Positions 1 through 9,824 of a stretch of DNA of 32,398 bases are shown here, one piece after another (the first letter of the stretch is position 1; every line of letters starts with the position of its first letter). A model generated the notes under the pieces. It was not told the origin of the DNA. It worked only from the letters and a program-made list of their open reading frames with translations, and searched no databases. The stretch is from Naegleria lovaniensis (lineage: Eukaryota; Heterolobosea; Eutetramitea; Acrasida; Naegleriidae), in the NCBI RefSeq assembly GCF_003324165.1, contig NW_025407903.1:1-32398 (forward strand). Direction: 5' to 3'. A program made the position numbers and the translations under genes.

Positions 1-168
1 CCTAAGAAACAAAAACTTGAGCAATCTCGTCACATCACCGAGCTTGTGTTTTCCCTTTTTCCAGGTGATCAATTGTTATCATTGGAACAATTTCTTCATT
101 CATATAGAGCTGTTCGATCTGTACTTAATTCCAACAAGCTTTCAGACTCCATTGAAGAATTGCTTTGA
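1..168 (+). CDS. C-terminal end of an upstream protein, possibly Vps37/Mod(r)-like (partial)
   Basis: Frame 1 is open from the first base to a TGA at 166-168 and encodes the last 55 residues of a protein whose start lies outside the window. The segment is hydrophilic and helical. It begins with a lysine/glutamine-rich stretch and continues through a motif reading SLEQFLHSYRAVRS. An acidic-hydrophobic FL/Y/R pattern of this kind is seen at the end of the Vps37 (Mod(r)) domain, an ESCRT-I subunit, but the similarity is weak and the identification is inference. A CCAG at 61-64 could also be a splice acceptor, but the frame is open across it, so no intron is needed. The next gene starts only 117 bases downstream on the same strand. 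Confidence 0.5.
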   Translation, partial: PKKQKLEQSRHITELVFSLFPGDQLLSLEQFLHSYRAVRSVLNSNKLSDSIEELL

Positions 169-285
169 GAAAAACACGACAAGAACAATGTTCAGTGTGC
201 CAAAATGTGCGATTGGCTGTTTCAGTGATGTGGACAAATGTCGCAATAAATTTTTAATAATTTTCAAAAAAATTCATCCTGCAAC

Positions 286-1754
286 ATGTCATCGGCAAGC
301 AATAAACCAAGAGTATTGATTTTGGGAGGCACAGGCTTTGTTGCCAGACATTTCGTCAAGTATTTGATTGAAAATGATTTGGTGAGCAAGATTAGAGTGG
401 CCGATAAACAATTGCCAAAAACTGGTACGTGATTTTGATGATGGGTACTCATCATCACGAATCCCTAATATTTCACGTGATGAACATTTGTACTTTTTGA
501 AAAACACCAACTACGTTTTTTATGAAAATGCAAATTTACATGAAACGTTTTGAATATTTGCTTTATTGACCAACATACCATGGTTGATCAACAATATTAA
601 TTTCTTCTGAATCATCATCATCATGATGGCATTGACACACCGATCATCTTCCAATGAACACAACAACAACTACATAACAATATTGTTTACGTATACATTT
701 GCAAATTATATATTACCATGACGCAATTATCATAACAATAGCCTACATGTCCGATGATTTGCTCAACATTTATGAGAACAATCCTCTTGTTGAATACAAA
801 CAAGCTAACCTCTCCAATCCTCAACACATCAAGAAGGCTTTTGAAGATAGCACAGGTCCATTCAACTTTATTGTGAATTTGGCTGCAGAAACAAGATATG
901 GTCAAGAAGAGGCAACCTACAAACAAATGGTCTATGACATTTCTGTGAATTGTGCCAAGGAAGCTCTCAATTATATTTCATCAATTGAGAAATATATTGA
1001 AGTGAGTACTGCTCAAGTCTATGATTCCGGTAGCAAGGCAAGTAAAGAAACTGACAAGCTTGTTCCTTGGACATTATTGGCTAAATTTAAAGCACAAGCT
1101 GAAGAAGAATTGAAAAAGTTATCACCTGAATTTGCTAAAAAGTTAATCATTTTACGTCCTGCCATTATTTATGGACCTGCAGATTTGAATGGATTGACTC
1201 CACGTATTACATGTGCCTGTACTTATACTTCAACAAATGAGAAGATGAAATTATTGTGGAGTGGTGACTTGTGTATCAATACTGTTCATGTGAGAGATGT
1301 TGCTCGTGCACTTTGGCATCTTTATACCAATACTAAAACCACTGGTCCTCTAACATTTAATTTATGTGACAAGAATCAAACAGACCAGAAAAAGATGAAC
1401 GAAATTTTGGAGAAGATTTTCGGTATTGAGACTGGATTTTTCGGTACTTTATTATCACAAGCTGCAAAATTGAACATGAAAGGAGCTGCAGATACTGCAA
1501 ACGAAAATCACATGTTACCATGGAGTGAAATGACAAAGCAAAGTGGTATCAAATTCACACCACTCTCTCCTCATATTGATAAGGAATTGTTGTACAATAA
1601 TTCTCTCTCTGTGGATGGATCACTTATTGAAAAGGAAACTGGTTTTCACTATGAATATCCAAAGATGACAGAAGAACTCATCCTAGAACAAATCGATTAC
1701 TTTAAGAAGTTGAACTTGTTCCCTAACTTTACCAAGCTTGAAAAGAAGAAGTAA
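286..1754 (+). CDS. NAD(P)-dependent epimerase/dehydratase-like protein (extended SDR), 2 exons
   Basis: Two exons, 286-424 and 742-1754, are joined across a GT-AG intron in phase 1 to give 383 residues. Exon 1 is essential because it carries the nucleotide-binding Rossmann motif: a beta strand VLILGGTGFVA, matching the GxxGxxA fingerprint of extended short-chain dehydrogenases, followed by a strand ending RVADK. The downstream frame alone lacks this motif. Later blocks typical of the family are present: LAAETRYG, then STAQVY, then LRPAIIYGP. The usual catalytic YxxxK appears as LxxxK (Leu159, Lys163), so the tyrosine is missing at the expected place. Members of this family act on nucleotide sugars, sterols or similar hydroxy substrates. 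The substrate here cannot be told from sequence. No signal peptide or membrane anchor is visible, so it is probably cytosolic. Confidence 0.85.
425..741 (+). other. Intron of the epimerase-like gene
   Basis: This 317-base intron starts GTACGTG and ends ATAACAATAG. It is AT-rich with in-frame stops and is the longest intron placed in the window. Its removal joins the Rossmann-motif exon to the rest of the protein in the correct phase. A box-C-like GTGATGA near 476 and a CTGA near 609 lie inside it, but no supporting terminal stem is visible, so I do not call an intronic snoRNA. Confidence 0.8.
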
Positions 1755-1967
1755 TTGTTTGGTCCTTGATTGTGTGTGTGCTGTATTATTAGAAATTGAT
1801 AAAATTCTTCCAACATACTTTCCTGTTATCTTTTTTGAATCCATTCCGAAAAGAAGAACCTTGAGAAACATCTTACTCGAAAGTCAACACTTTGGTAATG
1901 TCGTGTTTAAACAGAAGCTGGTCCTCCGTCACAATCTCGCATCCACACTCAGCAGTTGAGGAAAAAA

Positions 1968-3389
1968 ATGCGTGCAAACCGGAAGTGGTTCAATGTGAGC
2001 AAATTCCGATTATTACTCTCTTCGTCATCATCCTACTGCTATCGGAATGGTTATTGCTTCGACAAGAGCACTCCCTACCTGTTATTATCAACAACATCAC
2101 ATCATTACCACCATTGTTCCACATTTTTCAACACTAACCATGGTTTGAAATTGCAAAATATTGCCTCTTCAGAAACAAGCGAAGCTTTCGATGATGTTAT
2201 TCTAGATGAAGAGCAAGATCAACAACAAGCACAAAATATCATTATATCGTTTGATCCACTCACACTACAAAAGAAATATACATATACCTTTGGAGGAATT
2301 CCAGTTCCATCTCCTCCTTTCGAAATGAGTCCTCCAATTATTTTGGATAGTGTGGATACAGCAGCGCGAAAACTCCAAGGAGACATACCAGTAACTTTTT
2401 CAGATATTGAATATATTTTTCGAAAAGAGGAATCTAGATTGGAATTTTCATGTGGCTCCGTTGACGAATTTCCCAACGAGAATCCAGAAATGCCACAAAT
2501 TGCTTTTGCTGGAAGAAGTAATGTTGGAAAATCAAGTTTGTTAAATGCTTTGGTGGATTCGGATCGATTGGCTCGTGTTTCAGCAACACCCGGCCACACA
2601 AAACGAGTGAATTATTTTAATATGAACAATTTATTATATGTAGTCGATTTACCTGGTTATGGATTTGCAGAGGGAAATGTTGAAAAGATCCGAGATTGGA
2701 ATGTAGTATTTAGGGAATATTGTGTTAGAAATTCAATGTTGAAAAGAGTATTTATTTTAATAGATGCTCGATATGGAATATATGAACAAGATTGTGAATT
2801 TATGGACATGTTGGAAGAGGCTGGAATTTCCTATCAAATTGTTTTGACGAAATGTGATAAGGTTTCTTCAGAACATTTAAATGAAATGATGAACTTTTTA
2901 TACAATGAAATGAAATCAGCCAAGATATTTAAAGCCTGTTTTCCATACATTTTACCAACAAGTTCTGAAAAGATGATCGGAATTCAAGACGTGAAAGCAG
3001 CAATTATTAGAGCGAGTGGAATTTTAGAAAGCGGAGCGTTATTTTCACGAACAGAACGAGAAGCAATGGCAAGTCGAATGGAAAATATTCTCAAGAGTGA
3101 TTTTCCAGACCATCCTTACTTCAAGTTGAGAGACCAAGTGTTGAAAAGCGCACAAATCACTGCTCAAAATCAAGAAAAATACTCTACACAAAGACCAACT
3201 CCTCAGCAAAATGTGGATATCAATCAACCAGGTGATCCATCTCAGCATGGTGACCTCCATACGAAACGAGAACAAAAACAGGCTGCTTCAGGAAAAAAGT
3301 TGACACCCACTCAGGAGAAAATGTTGGAAAAAGCTAAAAAAGCAAAACAAGAAAAGAAAAACAAAGTGAATCTGGTAGGTCTCGAATAA
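1968..3389 (+). CDS. EngB/YihA-type GTPase, probably mitochondrial
   Basis: This single-exon gene encodes 473 residues. All GTPase motifs of the EngB (YihA, eukaryotic GTPBP8) family are present in order: G1 GRSNVGKSSL, G2 ATPGHTKRVN, G3 DLPGYGFAEG, G4 TKCD and G5 TSS. EngB proteins are Ras-like GTPases needed for large ribosomal subunit assembly in bacteria and organelles. The first ATG at 1968 begins a roughly 60-residue stretch rich in Arg, Ser and His with no acidic residues near the start, which looks like a mitochondrial targeting presequence. About 100 further residues, partly acidic, precede the G domain. The C-terminus after the G domain is longer than in bacterial EngB and ends in a lysine-rich helix (KKAKKAKQEKKNK type). 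The longer open frame begins upstream at a TTG, so the ATG is preferred. Confidence 0.9.
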   Translation: MRANRKWFNVSKFRLLLSSSSSYCYRNGYCFDKSTPYLLLSTTSHHYHHCSTFFNTNHGLKLQNIASSETSEAFDDVILDEEQDQQQAQNIIISFDPLTLQKKYTYTFGGIPVPSPPFEMSPPIILDSVDTAARKLQGDIPVTFSDIEYIFRKEESRLEFSCGSVDEFPNENPEMPQIAFAGRSNVGKSSLLNALVDSDRLARVSATPGHTKRVNYFNMNNLLYVVDLPGYGFAEGNVEKIRDWNVVFREYCVRNSMLKRVFILIDARYGIYEQDCEFMDMLEEAGISYQIVLTKCDKVSSEHLNEMMNFLYNEMKSAKIFKACFPYILPTSSEKMIGIQDVKAAIIRASGILESGALFSRTEREAMASRMENILKSDFPDHPYFKLRDQVLKSAQITAQNQEKYSTQRPTPQQNVDINQPGDPSQHGDLHTKREQKQAASGKKLTPTQEKMLEKAKKAKQEKKNKVNLVGLE

Positions 3390-3508
3390 TGCTCGTTACT
3401 CTCTATACGAGACTTTGGGATGCTCAACCATTGAAATTCACTTGTAAAAATTATTAAAAAAATTCTTAAAACGTTTCCACCATCCATATCTCACACTGTT
3501 GTCAAATC

Positions 3509-5452
3509 ATGATCTTTGACATTGTCCTCGCCTTGTTGATTGCCTATTTTATTTTCTATTTATTAAAATCCTTTATCAAAATCCGAAATAATCTTTCCAA
3601 ACTCAACAATGCCAAGTGTAGTAAATATTGGCAACTGATCGATAATGGTCTCATTCGTTTACCAATCCTCTCACCCTACATTGCCGGAGACAATGCAGAA
3701 CTATTCACCGAATTGGCCCGGAAGGAAATGCAAAGTCACAATCATGATGATCCAAACGTTGTGGTGGACACAACCCATCAACCATGCTTTTTCACCATTT
3801 CAACACCTGGGCGAAATACCTTTGTATTTTGGGACAAAGATTCATGTAAAGAAATATTCTTATCCAAAGCATCTTCATTCGGAAAGCCCATTGAAATATT
3901 TTATGAACCTTTTAATATTTTCGACAAACATGCTTCGAGTGTCTTGACTGCTCCAGGTGAGTTTTTTCAATTGCTTTTCAAATATATTATGTGTAAATCA
4001 AATAATTGTTAATTGTATATTCGATGATAAATTCTCTTTGGGAATGTATGAAACAGATGGCCCAGTTTGGAAAAAACATCACCATGTCGTTTCTCCAAGT
4101 TTTTCAACTTCCAATCTCCAATACATGTGTCAAGTGGCAACTAAATCATGTGATTTACTTTTTAATACTAAATGGAACAAATTACTTGAAAAGAACAATA
4201 AGTTTATATTGGATGTTGAAGATTTTGCTTCTGTCACTCTTGAAATTATTGGAGAAGCAGGTTTTGGAATTGAATTTGGTATCTTTTCAGAAACCTCAGA
4301 TGAAGGAATGAAATTTAGAGAAAATCTCACTCATGTCATTCGTTACGATTACATTATTCGATTTTTCTTTCGAGAAGGTTGGATGAGAAAAATTATTTCA
4401 CAGCTTGTTGGAAATGAACAAGCATTGGAATATATTAGTACAAAATTGAGTCGATATATTGAACAAAGACAGGAAGAGTTTAGAAAGGACCCAGAGAAGC
4501 CCTTGAATGACTTGTTGTCACAATTAGTGAAAGCCAATATGGGAGAGGAATCTGAACAGAAATTGAATGTGAATGAACTCAAATCGAATGCGTATATTTT
4601 TGTTGTGGCTGGACATGAAACCACAAGTACCACGTAGGTTGAGATTGACAATATGAATCCATGATTACCATTTCTGAAAATATTAATTTTCAACAATTTC
4701 TGAAATTTATTGAAAATTCAAAAATTCTTCCTCATTCACTCTAAAATTTATTCCAATGCTCGTCTCTCGATACAGGCTTCAATGGATCATGTATGAATTG
4801 GGTAAAAATCGACAAGCTCAACAAAAAGTTCGAGAAGAAGCTCTTCGAATTGGAGGTCAAGAAAAACGAGCACCAACCTTTGAAGATTATCCTAATATGG
4901 AATATATTCATGCTGTTGTGATGGAAACTCTTCGTTTGGTAAGTCAAAGAGTATGAATTCATACTGTTACCTAACACACAATCGGACACTGTTCATATTG
5001 TTAACATGATACAACATGGCTAGCATCCACCCGTTCCACATATTGTGAAAGAATGTACTAAAAAAACAACCATTGGAAATACCATCATTCCAAAAGGAAG
5101 TAACATTATTCTTCCAGCTCGTACTTGCCATTTACTAAGTTCAGATTTCACAAACTCGACACTCTATCAATCGACTGATTTTGCTCCTGAAAGATTTTTG
5201 GATAAGGAATTCAAACAACGAGTGATTTCATCGTGCAGTTGGTTCCCTTTCAGTTTTGGAAATCGACGTTGCATTGGTTATGTATTTAGTCAAATTGAAA
5301 CTTGCATGATTTTGTGTCGAATGGCTCAATTTTATGAATTTACATTATTGAATGATGAAAGCAATCCAAAAGAGAAGGTTACAAATTTGATTGGATTGAC
5401 CATGAGGCCTTCTACCAATATGAAAGTTTTAATTCAAAGAATAGAGGACTAA
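3509..5452 (+). CDS. Cytochrome P450 monooxygenase, membrane-anchored, 4 exons
   Basis: Exons 3509-3956, 4057-4633, 4776-4938 and 5024-5452 are joined by three GT-AG introns of 100, 142 and 85 bases and give 538 residues. The N-terminus is a hydrophobic ER anchor (IFDIVLALLIAYFIFYLL). P450 hallmarks are all visible: the C-helix tryptophan in GPVWKKHH (Trp154), the I-helix oxygen-activation motif AGHETTST (residues 334-341), the K-helix ETLR (392-395), an APERF segment, and the heme-binding loop FSFGNRRCIG with the thiolate ligand Cys479. The phase of each junction preserves these motifs; the second intron falls directly after the AGHETTST region. The helix-C arginine that normally follows Trp by four residues is His158 here. 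The layout resembles eukaryotic clan 3/4 P450s. The substrate is unknown. Confidence 0.93.
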
Positions 5453-5513
5453 TGCAAGGTCCTGTTGAACAAGGAACTTGTAAGATCTTTTAGATCGTAT
5501 CATAACAAAAGCG

Positions 5514-5519
5514 AATAAA
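5514..5519 (+). terminator. Putative polyadenylation signal of the P450 gene
   Basis: A canonical AATAAA lies 62 bases after the P450 stop codon. Support is the motif and its spacing only. Confidence 0.35.
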
Positions 5520-5694
5520 GATAAGAGATCTACAATAACGAAGCGCACAACAAGTTGGATATTTTCTCAATGCTAAAATGCCGTCAAGCCGTGTGAAGTT
5601 TGCATTCTTTCCTTTTTCATTGTTTCAAGATCATTTTGAAGAAGGAGTTGTGAATTGTAGGAATAAGTAAAATGTGAAAAAACATTCGACATTC

Positions 5695-6261
5695 ATGAAC
5701 ATTTCAACACCATCAGAAGCTTCCACGACAAAAGTGTCCCCCAATGGAGAAGGACACCTCAGCCATGAATCAAACAACACAACAGGGCAACCACAACCGT
5801 CAAACCGAACATTGCGAAAAACACCTGGATTTAGGATGAGAAAACTGCGGCATAATCAAGAGTTTAAACAAAATTATTTCGAACATCGAATGTCGTTTCG
5901 AAGAGAGGAAGAAGAGAAACCCAATCTGATGGAGCCACAAGATGTCAAAGCCCGTTCGCATCAAGAGGAAATCGCGTCAAATCTTATAAATTGCATGTCA
6001 CTAGATAACACATGTGTCAACAATTCTTGGAATGAAAGGTTGGATCAACAGGTTGTAGTCAGCACGAAGTCCATAGGCACGACGAACAAGCAGTTTAAAA
6101 GGGCAGAAACTCATCAAGTTGGTGGAACTTTACAACATTTAAATACAAATTCCTCAAACATAGACATGTGGGACAACGTTCTGCCCTTAAAACCAGTTTC
6201 TTACGAGGAAGTGTATAGAGAATGGTCTGATTTGTGCAATTCAAAGCTACATAAACTTTGA
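5695..6261 (+). CDS. Hypothetical basic protein, 188 residues
   Basis: This single-exon frame starts at the first in-frame ATG (the longer open frame begins with a GTG seven codons upstream) and ends at TGA 6259-6261, with an AATAAA three bases later. The N-terminal third is Ser/Thr/Asn-rich and probably disordered. Residues about 45-75 are strongly basic (RTLRKTPGFRMRKLRHNQEF, then MSFRREEEE). The C-terminus contains a short acidic/aromatic block, YEEVYREWSDLC. No known domain, signal peptide or membrane segment is recognised. It sits between the P450 and PCNA genes on the same strand. It may be a real small lineage-specific protein; the chance that it is a non-coding open frame or a terminal exon of a longer gene is not negligible. 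Confidence 0.5.
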   Translation: MNISTPSEASTTKVSPNGEGHLSHESNNTTGQPQPSNRTLRKTPGFRMRKLRHNQEFKQNYFEHRMSFRREEEEKPNLMEPQDVKARSHQEEIASNLINCMSLDNTCVNNSWNERLDQQVVVSTKSIGTTNKQFKRAETHQVGGTLQHLNTNSSNIDMWDNVLPLKPVSYEEVYREWSDLCNSKLHKL

Positions 6262-6304
6262 AGAATAAATTCTGAGAAGAGGGATTGAATTGTCAGAACC
6301 CGCT

Positions 6305-6313
6305 CGCGCCATT
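6305..6313. promoter_or_regulatory. E2F-like GC-rich word upstream of PCNA
   Basis: CGCGCCATT (reverse strand AATGGCGCG) lies about 215 bases before the PCNA start, inside a locally GC-rich patch in otherwise AT-rich DNA. It is close to, but not a perfect match for, the E2F/DP consensus TTTSSCGC. PCNA is a classic E2F target in animals and plants. Function here is inference. Confidence 0.3.
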
Positions 6314-6525
6314 ATGTTAAAACCGTTAAATTTTTAAAAATCGAAAAATTTATCACAAACCGCCAACGTGTTTCCACCAGTTTTTCTCCTCAAAAAAAAA
6401 TTCTCAACGACCACTTCCAACTCGTTCTTGATACTAGTATCCTTTCATCGTCATCAATAACGAATATTTTCGTCCGCCCTAGATTTCCACTACCCATTCT
6501 ACCATAATAATAATAATCCCACAAA

Positions 6526-7320
6526 ATGTTTGAAGCTAAAATCACACAAGGAGAAATTCTCAAGAAGATTTTGGACGCCATCAAGGAACTCGTCAATGAT
6601 GCTAACTTTGATTGCAACTCGACCGGAATGGCCCTCCAAGCAATGGATACTGCCCACGTTTCTTTGGTCCATCTCATGCTCAAGAAGGATGCTTTTGAAA
6701 GATACAGATGTGATAAACAAGTTGTTTTGGGAGTCAATATGGCCGTGATGAACAAGATGTTGAAATGTGCCGGAAAGGATGACTCAATTTCTTTGAAGGC
6801 CACCGATGAGCCAGGTACTCTTTCTCTCAGCTTTGAAAGCAAATCAGGTGAAAGAATGAGCGAATTTGAAATGAAGTTGATTGAAATTGATGCTGAACCA
6901 TTGGGAATCCCTGAACCAGACTATACTGCTGAAATTACCATGCCTGCTAGTGAATTCAAGAAGATTTGTTCTGATTTGTCAACCATTGGTGATACTGTTA
7001 CAGTTTCTGCAAACAAGGATGGTGTTAAATTCTCAGTGACTGGTGACTCTGGAAATGGAAGCATTACTGTGAGAGAGAATACAAAGGCTGACAAGAGCAA
7101 TGAATCAACAACCATTTCCTTGAAGGAATCTGTGAGTTTGACATTTGCCTTGAAGTATTTGAATACTTTCTGTAAATCTGCTTCTCTCAGTGATCAAGTT
7201 GGTTTGTACCTCTCCAAGGAATCACCATTGATGGTTGAATTCAAATTCAGTGAAGATAGCTACATTCGTTACTACTTGGCACCAAAGATTGATGAAGAGG
7301 ATAATGCTGATGAAGAATAA
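6526..7320 (+). CDS. PCNA: Proliferating cell nuclear antigen (DNA sliding clamp)
   Basis: This single-exon gene encodes 264 residues, close to the usual length of eukaryotic PCNA (about 260). It starts MFEAKITQG, the standard clamp start, and carries the family blocks: GMALQAMDTAHVSLV in domain 1, RCDKQVVLGVN, the interdomain connecting loop with LGIPEPDYTAEI (residues about 125-136), and the C-terminal LAPKIDEE that forms part of the PIP-box docking surface. The clamp forms a homotrimer around DNA and tethers polymerase delta, ligase, FEN1 and other replication factors. The ATG is the first in frame and has an A-rich context (CACAAAATG). A GC-rich E2F-like word lies upstream and an AATAAA follows 54 bases after the stop. 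No intron or defect is seen. Confidence 0.98.
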   Translation: MFEAKITQGEILKKILDAIKELVNDANFDCNSTGMALQAMDTAHVSLVHLMLKKDAFERYRCDKQVVLGVNMAVMNKMLKCAGKDDSISLKATDEPGTLSLSFESKSGERMSEFEMKLIEIDAEPLGIPEPDYTAEITMPASEFKKICSDLSTIGDTVTVSANKDGVKFSVTGDSGNGSITVRENTKADKSNESTTISLKESVSLTFALKYLNTFCKSASLSDQVGLYLSKESPLMVEFKFSEDSYIRYYLAPKIDEEDNADEE

Positions 7321-7374
7321 GCAAGAGATATGCTCATTCTGTTCATCCCTAGCGTATATTCCCTTGTACTCTCC

Positions 7375-7380
7375 AATAAA
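7375..7380 (+). terminator. Putative polyadenylation signal of PCNA
   Basis: AATAAA begins 55 bases past the PCNA stop codon and before the next gene start at 7464. Motif and position are the only support. Confidence 0.4.
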
Positions 7381-7463
7381 TCTAAATTATTATTCAAAAT
7401 AATGATTGTAATGTGAATGAGTGTGGATGTTTGACTCCGCAGAAGAACGATAACAATAGAAAA

Positions 7464-8045
7464 ATGCCCATCGTTGGTCTTGCTCCCTTCAAAATCACAA
7501 GAGCCACCCAGAAGTATCACACAAAATTCGGATTTGAAATTTTCAGTTGTGTGTTGCACATGATGCGAACAGCACATAAATTTGGAGAGCCAGAAAAATC
7601 AGTACGTATCATCAGCTTGGAAAATCCAAAAGGAGTATCATGATTATTGTTTAATGGAAAATCGGCAAATGTGGTTCCGATGTCAATTTAAATTTTAAAT
7701 TTAATGATACATGAAATTGTAACAATACATGATCACAAAATGATGACTAATTTTTTAATAATAATAATTTCATTGCAATAGAAAATCATTAAAGAAATCA
7801 AACAAAAAGTTCGGAAACATAAATATGAAAAGAATAGAGAAAAGGTAATTTAATCAAAAGAAATAATTATTCAATATTTACTTTTTATTCTGCTATTGCA
7901 ATTTTACCATCTCGAAAAGATTAACGATTTAATGTATGACCTCAAAAACGCAGTGTTTGATTTGGATTACAAGTGGCAAGTCAAAACAGGATTGGTTCCA
8001 AACATTCCAAAATCAAAAGAAACAAAACGAATGATTGTAGAATGA
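7464..8045 (+). CDS. Small LYR-motif-like protein, possibly ISD11-related, 3 exons
   Basis: Exons 7464-7601, 7782-7844 and 7920-8045 are joined by two phase-0 GT-AG introns (180 and 75 bases) and give 108 residues. Exon 1 alone would end after 60 codons; a GTACGT donor after EPEKS and an acceptor before KIIKEIKQKV yield a longer, coherent helical protein. The pattern of aromatic/leucine residues, an arginine in the first helix (VLHMMRTA), a basic second helix (IKQKVRKHKYEKNR) and a third helix (INDLMYDLKNAVFDL) resembles the Complex1_LYR fold. The C-terminal MIVE recalls the end of ISD11 (LYRM4), the partner of the cysteine desulfurase in mitochondrial Fe-S assembly. The L-Y-R triplet itself is not preserved, so the family call is tentative. 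The second acceptor (CTCGAAAAG) is pyrimidine-poor. Confidence 0.5.
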
Positions 8046-8390
8046 AAAGTATGAAGTGTCACTTGAGTTGTGAACCATTTGTTGTTCATGAGCGTGTTGG
8101 CTCGCACTGTGAAGAACTCCACGAACTTTGTACAACTCGCTTATGAACAAGTAGTCAAGGATTAATGAATAGGTGCATGCCTTTATTAACGAAACGAGAA
8201 AAAACTGAGCTCTTAATAAACATCTCGAAAGTGATTGTGGCTGACCACCTCATTGTCCGTCCAACAAAAACTTGCATTCACGGACATGTATTTCATCTCC
8301 ACAAACAAAACAACCCGAATATAAACATGTCAAACTAAATGTGTGTGTTGCTACAACGTAATTACCCTTTATCTCATTTGTCTCAATCGT
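8046..8390. other. Convergent intergenic region
   Basis: These 345 bases lie between the LYR-like gene (+) and the secreted cysteine-rich gene (-), so they should hold both 3' untranslated regions. I see no convincing ORF, RNA gene or repeat. Confidence 0.6.
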
Positions 8391-9576
8391 TTACGCTTGA
8401 ACTCGTCGATTGCTACCACTACCAGGAGCATCATTCACTGTGTACTTTTGAACCAATACGTTATCGTTGTATTTGATTGAGGCCAATCTTGGAGAAGAAC
8501 AATCAGCACCTTTCAATCGACATTGGCCATACAAATCATACAACAAAACCTCAACATATTGCAACACGTTAGGTGAAACGTCAGGCAAGTTGAGCCATTC
8601 ACGAATCTTTGGACAAGTCATTCCAGTGTATGCATTGAATTCAATAACAGCTTTTTGAGTCGAGTCAGCAGAACAAATTCTATGTTTTGGAACATTGTTT
8701 CCAGTATAGGTTGGTTGATACACTTGATTCAAACTCTTCTTGAATACTCTCACAGCCACACCAGAGCTTGGCTTGTCAGATGTTGAAGAAGCTAAAACAG
8801 AAGCAGATGCTACATTGGGAGTTGAAATATCTTCAACCACTTCATCAGTTGAGTACAAGACATTTCTCGAACGACGATTACGTTTGATCATACCCATAAC
8901 TTTCTTGATCAATTTCTTGATGGATTGAGTTGTTGTCTTTTTCTTCTTACTTCCTCTCAAAATTGTATTGACCTTCAATGGTGATTCAAAATTATAAAAG
9001 TTGATCACTGAATTGCATGAAATTTCACAAGGTTCATATTTGACAGGAATTTCAACAGGTGTTGGGTCTCCATTGTTAGCACCATTTCCTGATTGTTGAC
9101 CATTGACTCCAGCACATTGTCGTTGACATTCATAGAAGGAACCAGAATTTTCAGCAAAGCCAGACTAGAAAATCATCAACAAACGAAAAACCATCAAAAG
9201 ATGACAACAAATGCCAGCCGTCAGTTATTGTACAATTATGGAAATTAAAAATTCTCACCGTTATCACAATCTTACTTACCATCTTACAAAAAGTATTACA
9301 ACACACCGAATTGGTTGTTCCACAAATACTTCTTCGACAATCTTTTGCGAATTTTACAGCAGCACCATGATTAGGAAAAACAGATGGACGATTTTGATTC
9401 CATGCCGATTCCGAAGAAATGACACTTGTGTCCTTGTTGTTTTCAAAACATGGTCTGAGTTGACTTTGGAACGGTGGTTCATAGGGTGGACCTGCGATGA
9501 CATTTGGCAGGTGGTGAAGCGAAACAAAGAGACCAAGCACAAGGATAAGAGCCAGCAGTCCCGAACGAATCTTCAT
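8391..9576 (-). CDS. Secreted cysteine-rich protein of unknown function, 2 exons
   Basis: On the minus strand exon 1 (9576-9280) and exon 2 (9164-8391) are joined by a phase-0 GT-AG intron of 115 bases (donor GTAAGT) and give 356 residues. The chosen ATG begins a textbook signal peptide: MKIRSG followed by LLALILVLGLFVSL and a small-residue site near VIAG. An in-frame ATG 15 codons upstream would bury this signal, so it is not preferred. The mature protein has 14 cysteines: ten in the first part, including CxxxxC, CC and CxxxC spacings, and four in the last part. A strongly basic stretch lies between them (SKKKK, then IKKLIKKV, then IKRNRRSRN). No known domain is recognised. Secretion and disulfide bonding are inferred from the signal and the even cysteine counts. 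Confidence 0.75.
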
Positions 9577-9824
9577 TTTGTTTTTTTGTGAAATGAATTG
9601 ATCAAATGTCGTGTCTATCATCGGCGCTTATTGTCTATTTTTGTGTTGACCTCGCGATTCACTGACATCAAGTTTAAGGCTTTGTGAACAAACAGTCAAG
9701 TCCTTTCGTTATCCAATCTATGAGGTACAATTTCTGTACACTTTGTTCATTCAAACGTGGAATTGAAAGAAATTAGAAAAAAATAATTACATTGTTTTTA
9801 AACATCATTATCCAGTACTCAGAA

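Noticed and set aside
476-612. Box C-like GTGATGA and box D-like CTGA inside the epimerase intron, as for a C/D snoRNA
   Set aside because: No terminal stem flanks the two boxes and both words are common in AT-rich DNA.
2219-2599. Minus-strand ORF of 126 codons
   Set aside because: It is antisense to the conserved GTPase coding sequence and has no independent features.
5577-5669. Short ORF of 30 codons upstream of the basic orphan gene (MPSSRVKF start)
   Set aside because: No in-phase splice site links it to the downstream frame and it is too short to support alone.
6390-6842. Minus-strand ORF of 150 codons
   Set aside because: It is antisense to PCNA and its leader, and PCNA is unambiguous.
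9211-9591. Plus-strand ORF of 126 codons
   Set aside because: It overlaps exon 1 and the intron of the secreted protein gene in antisense; the minus strand has the signal peptide and splice sites.
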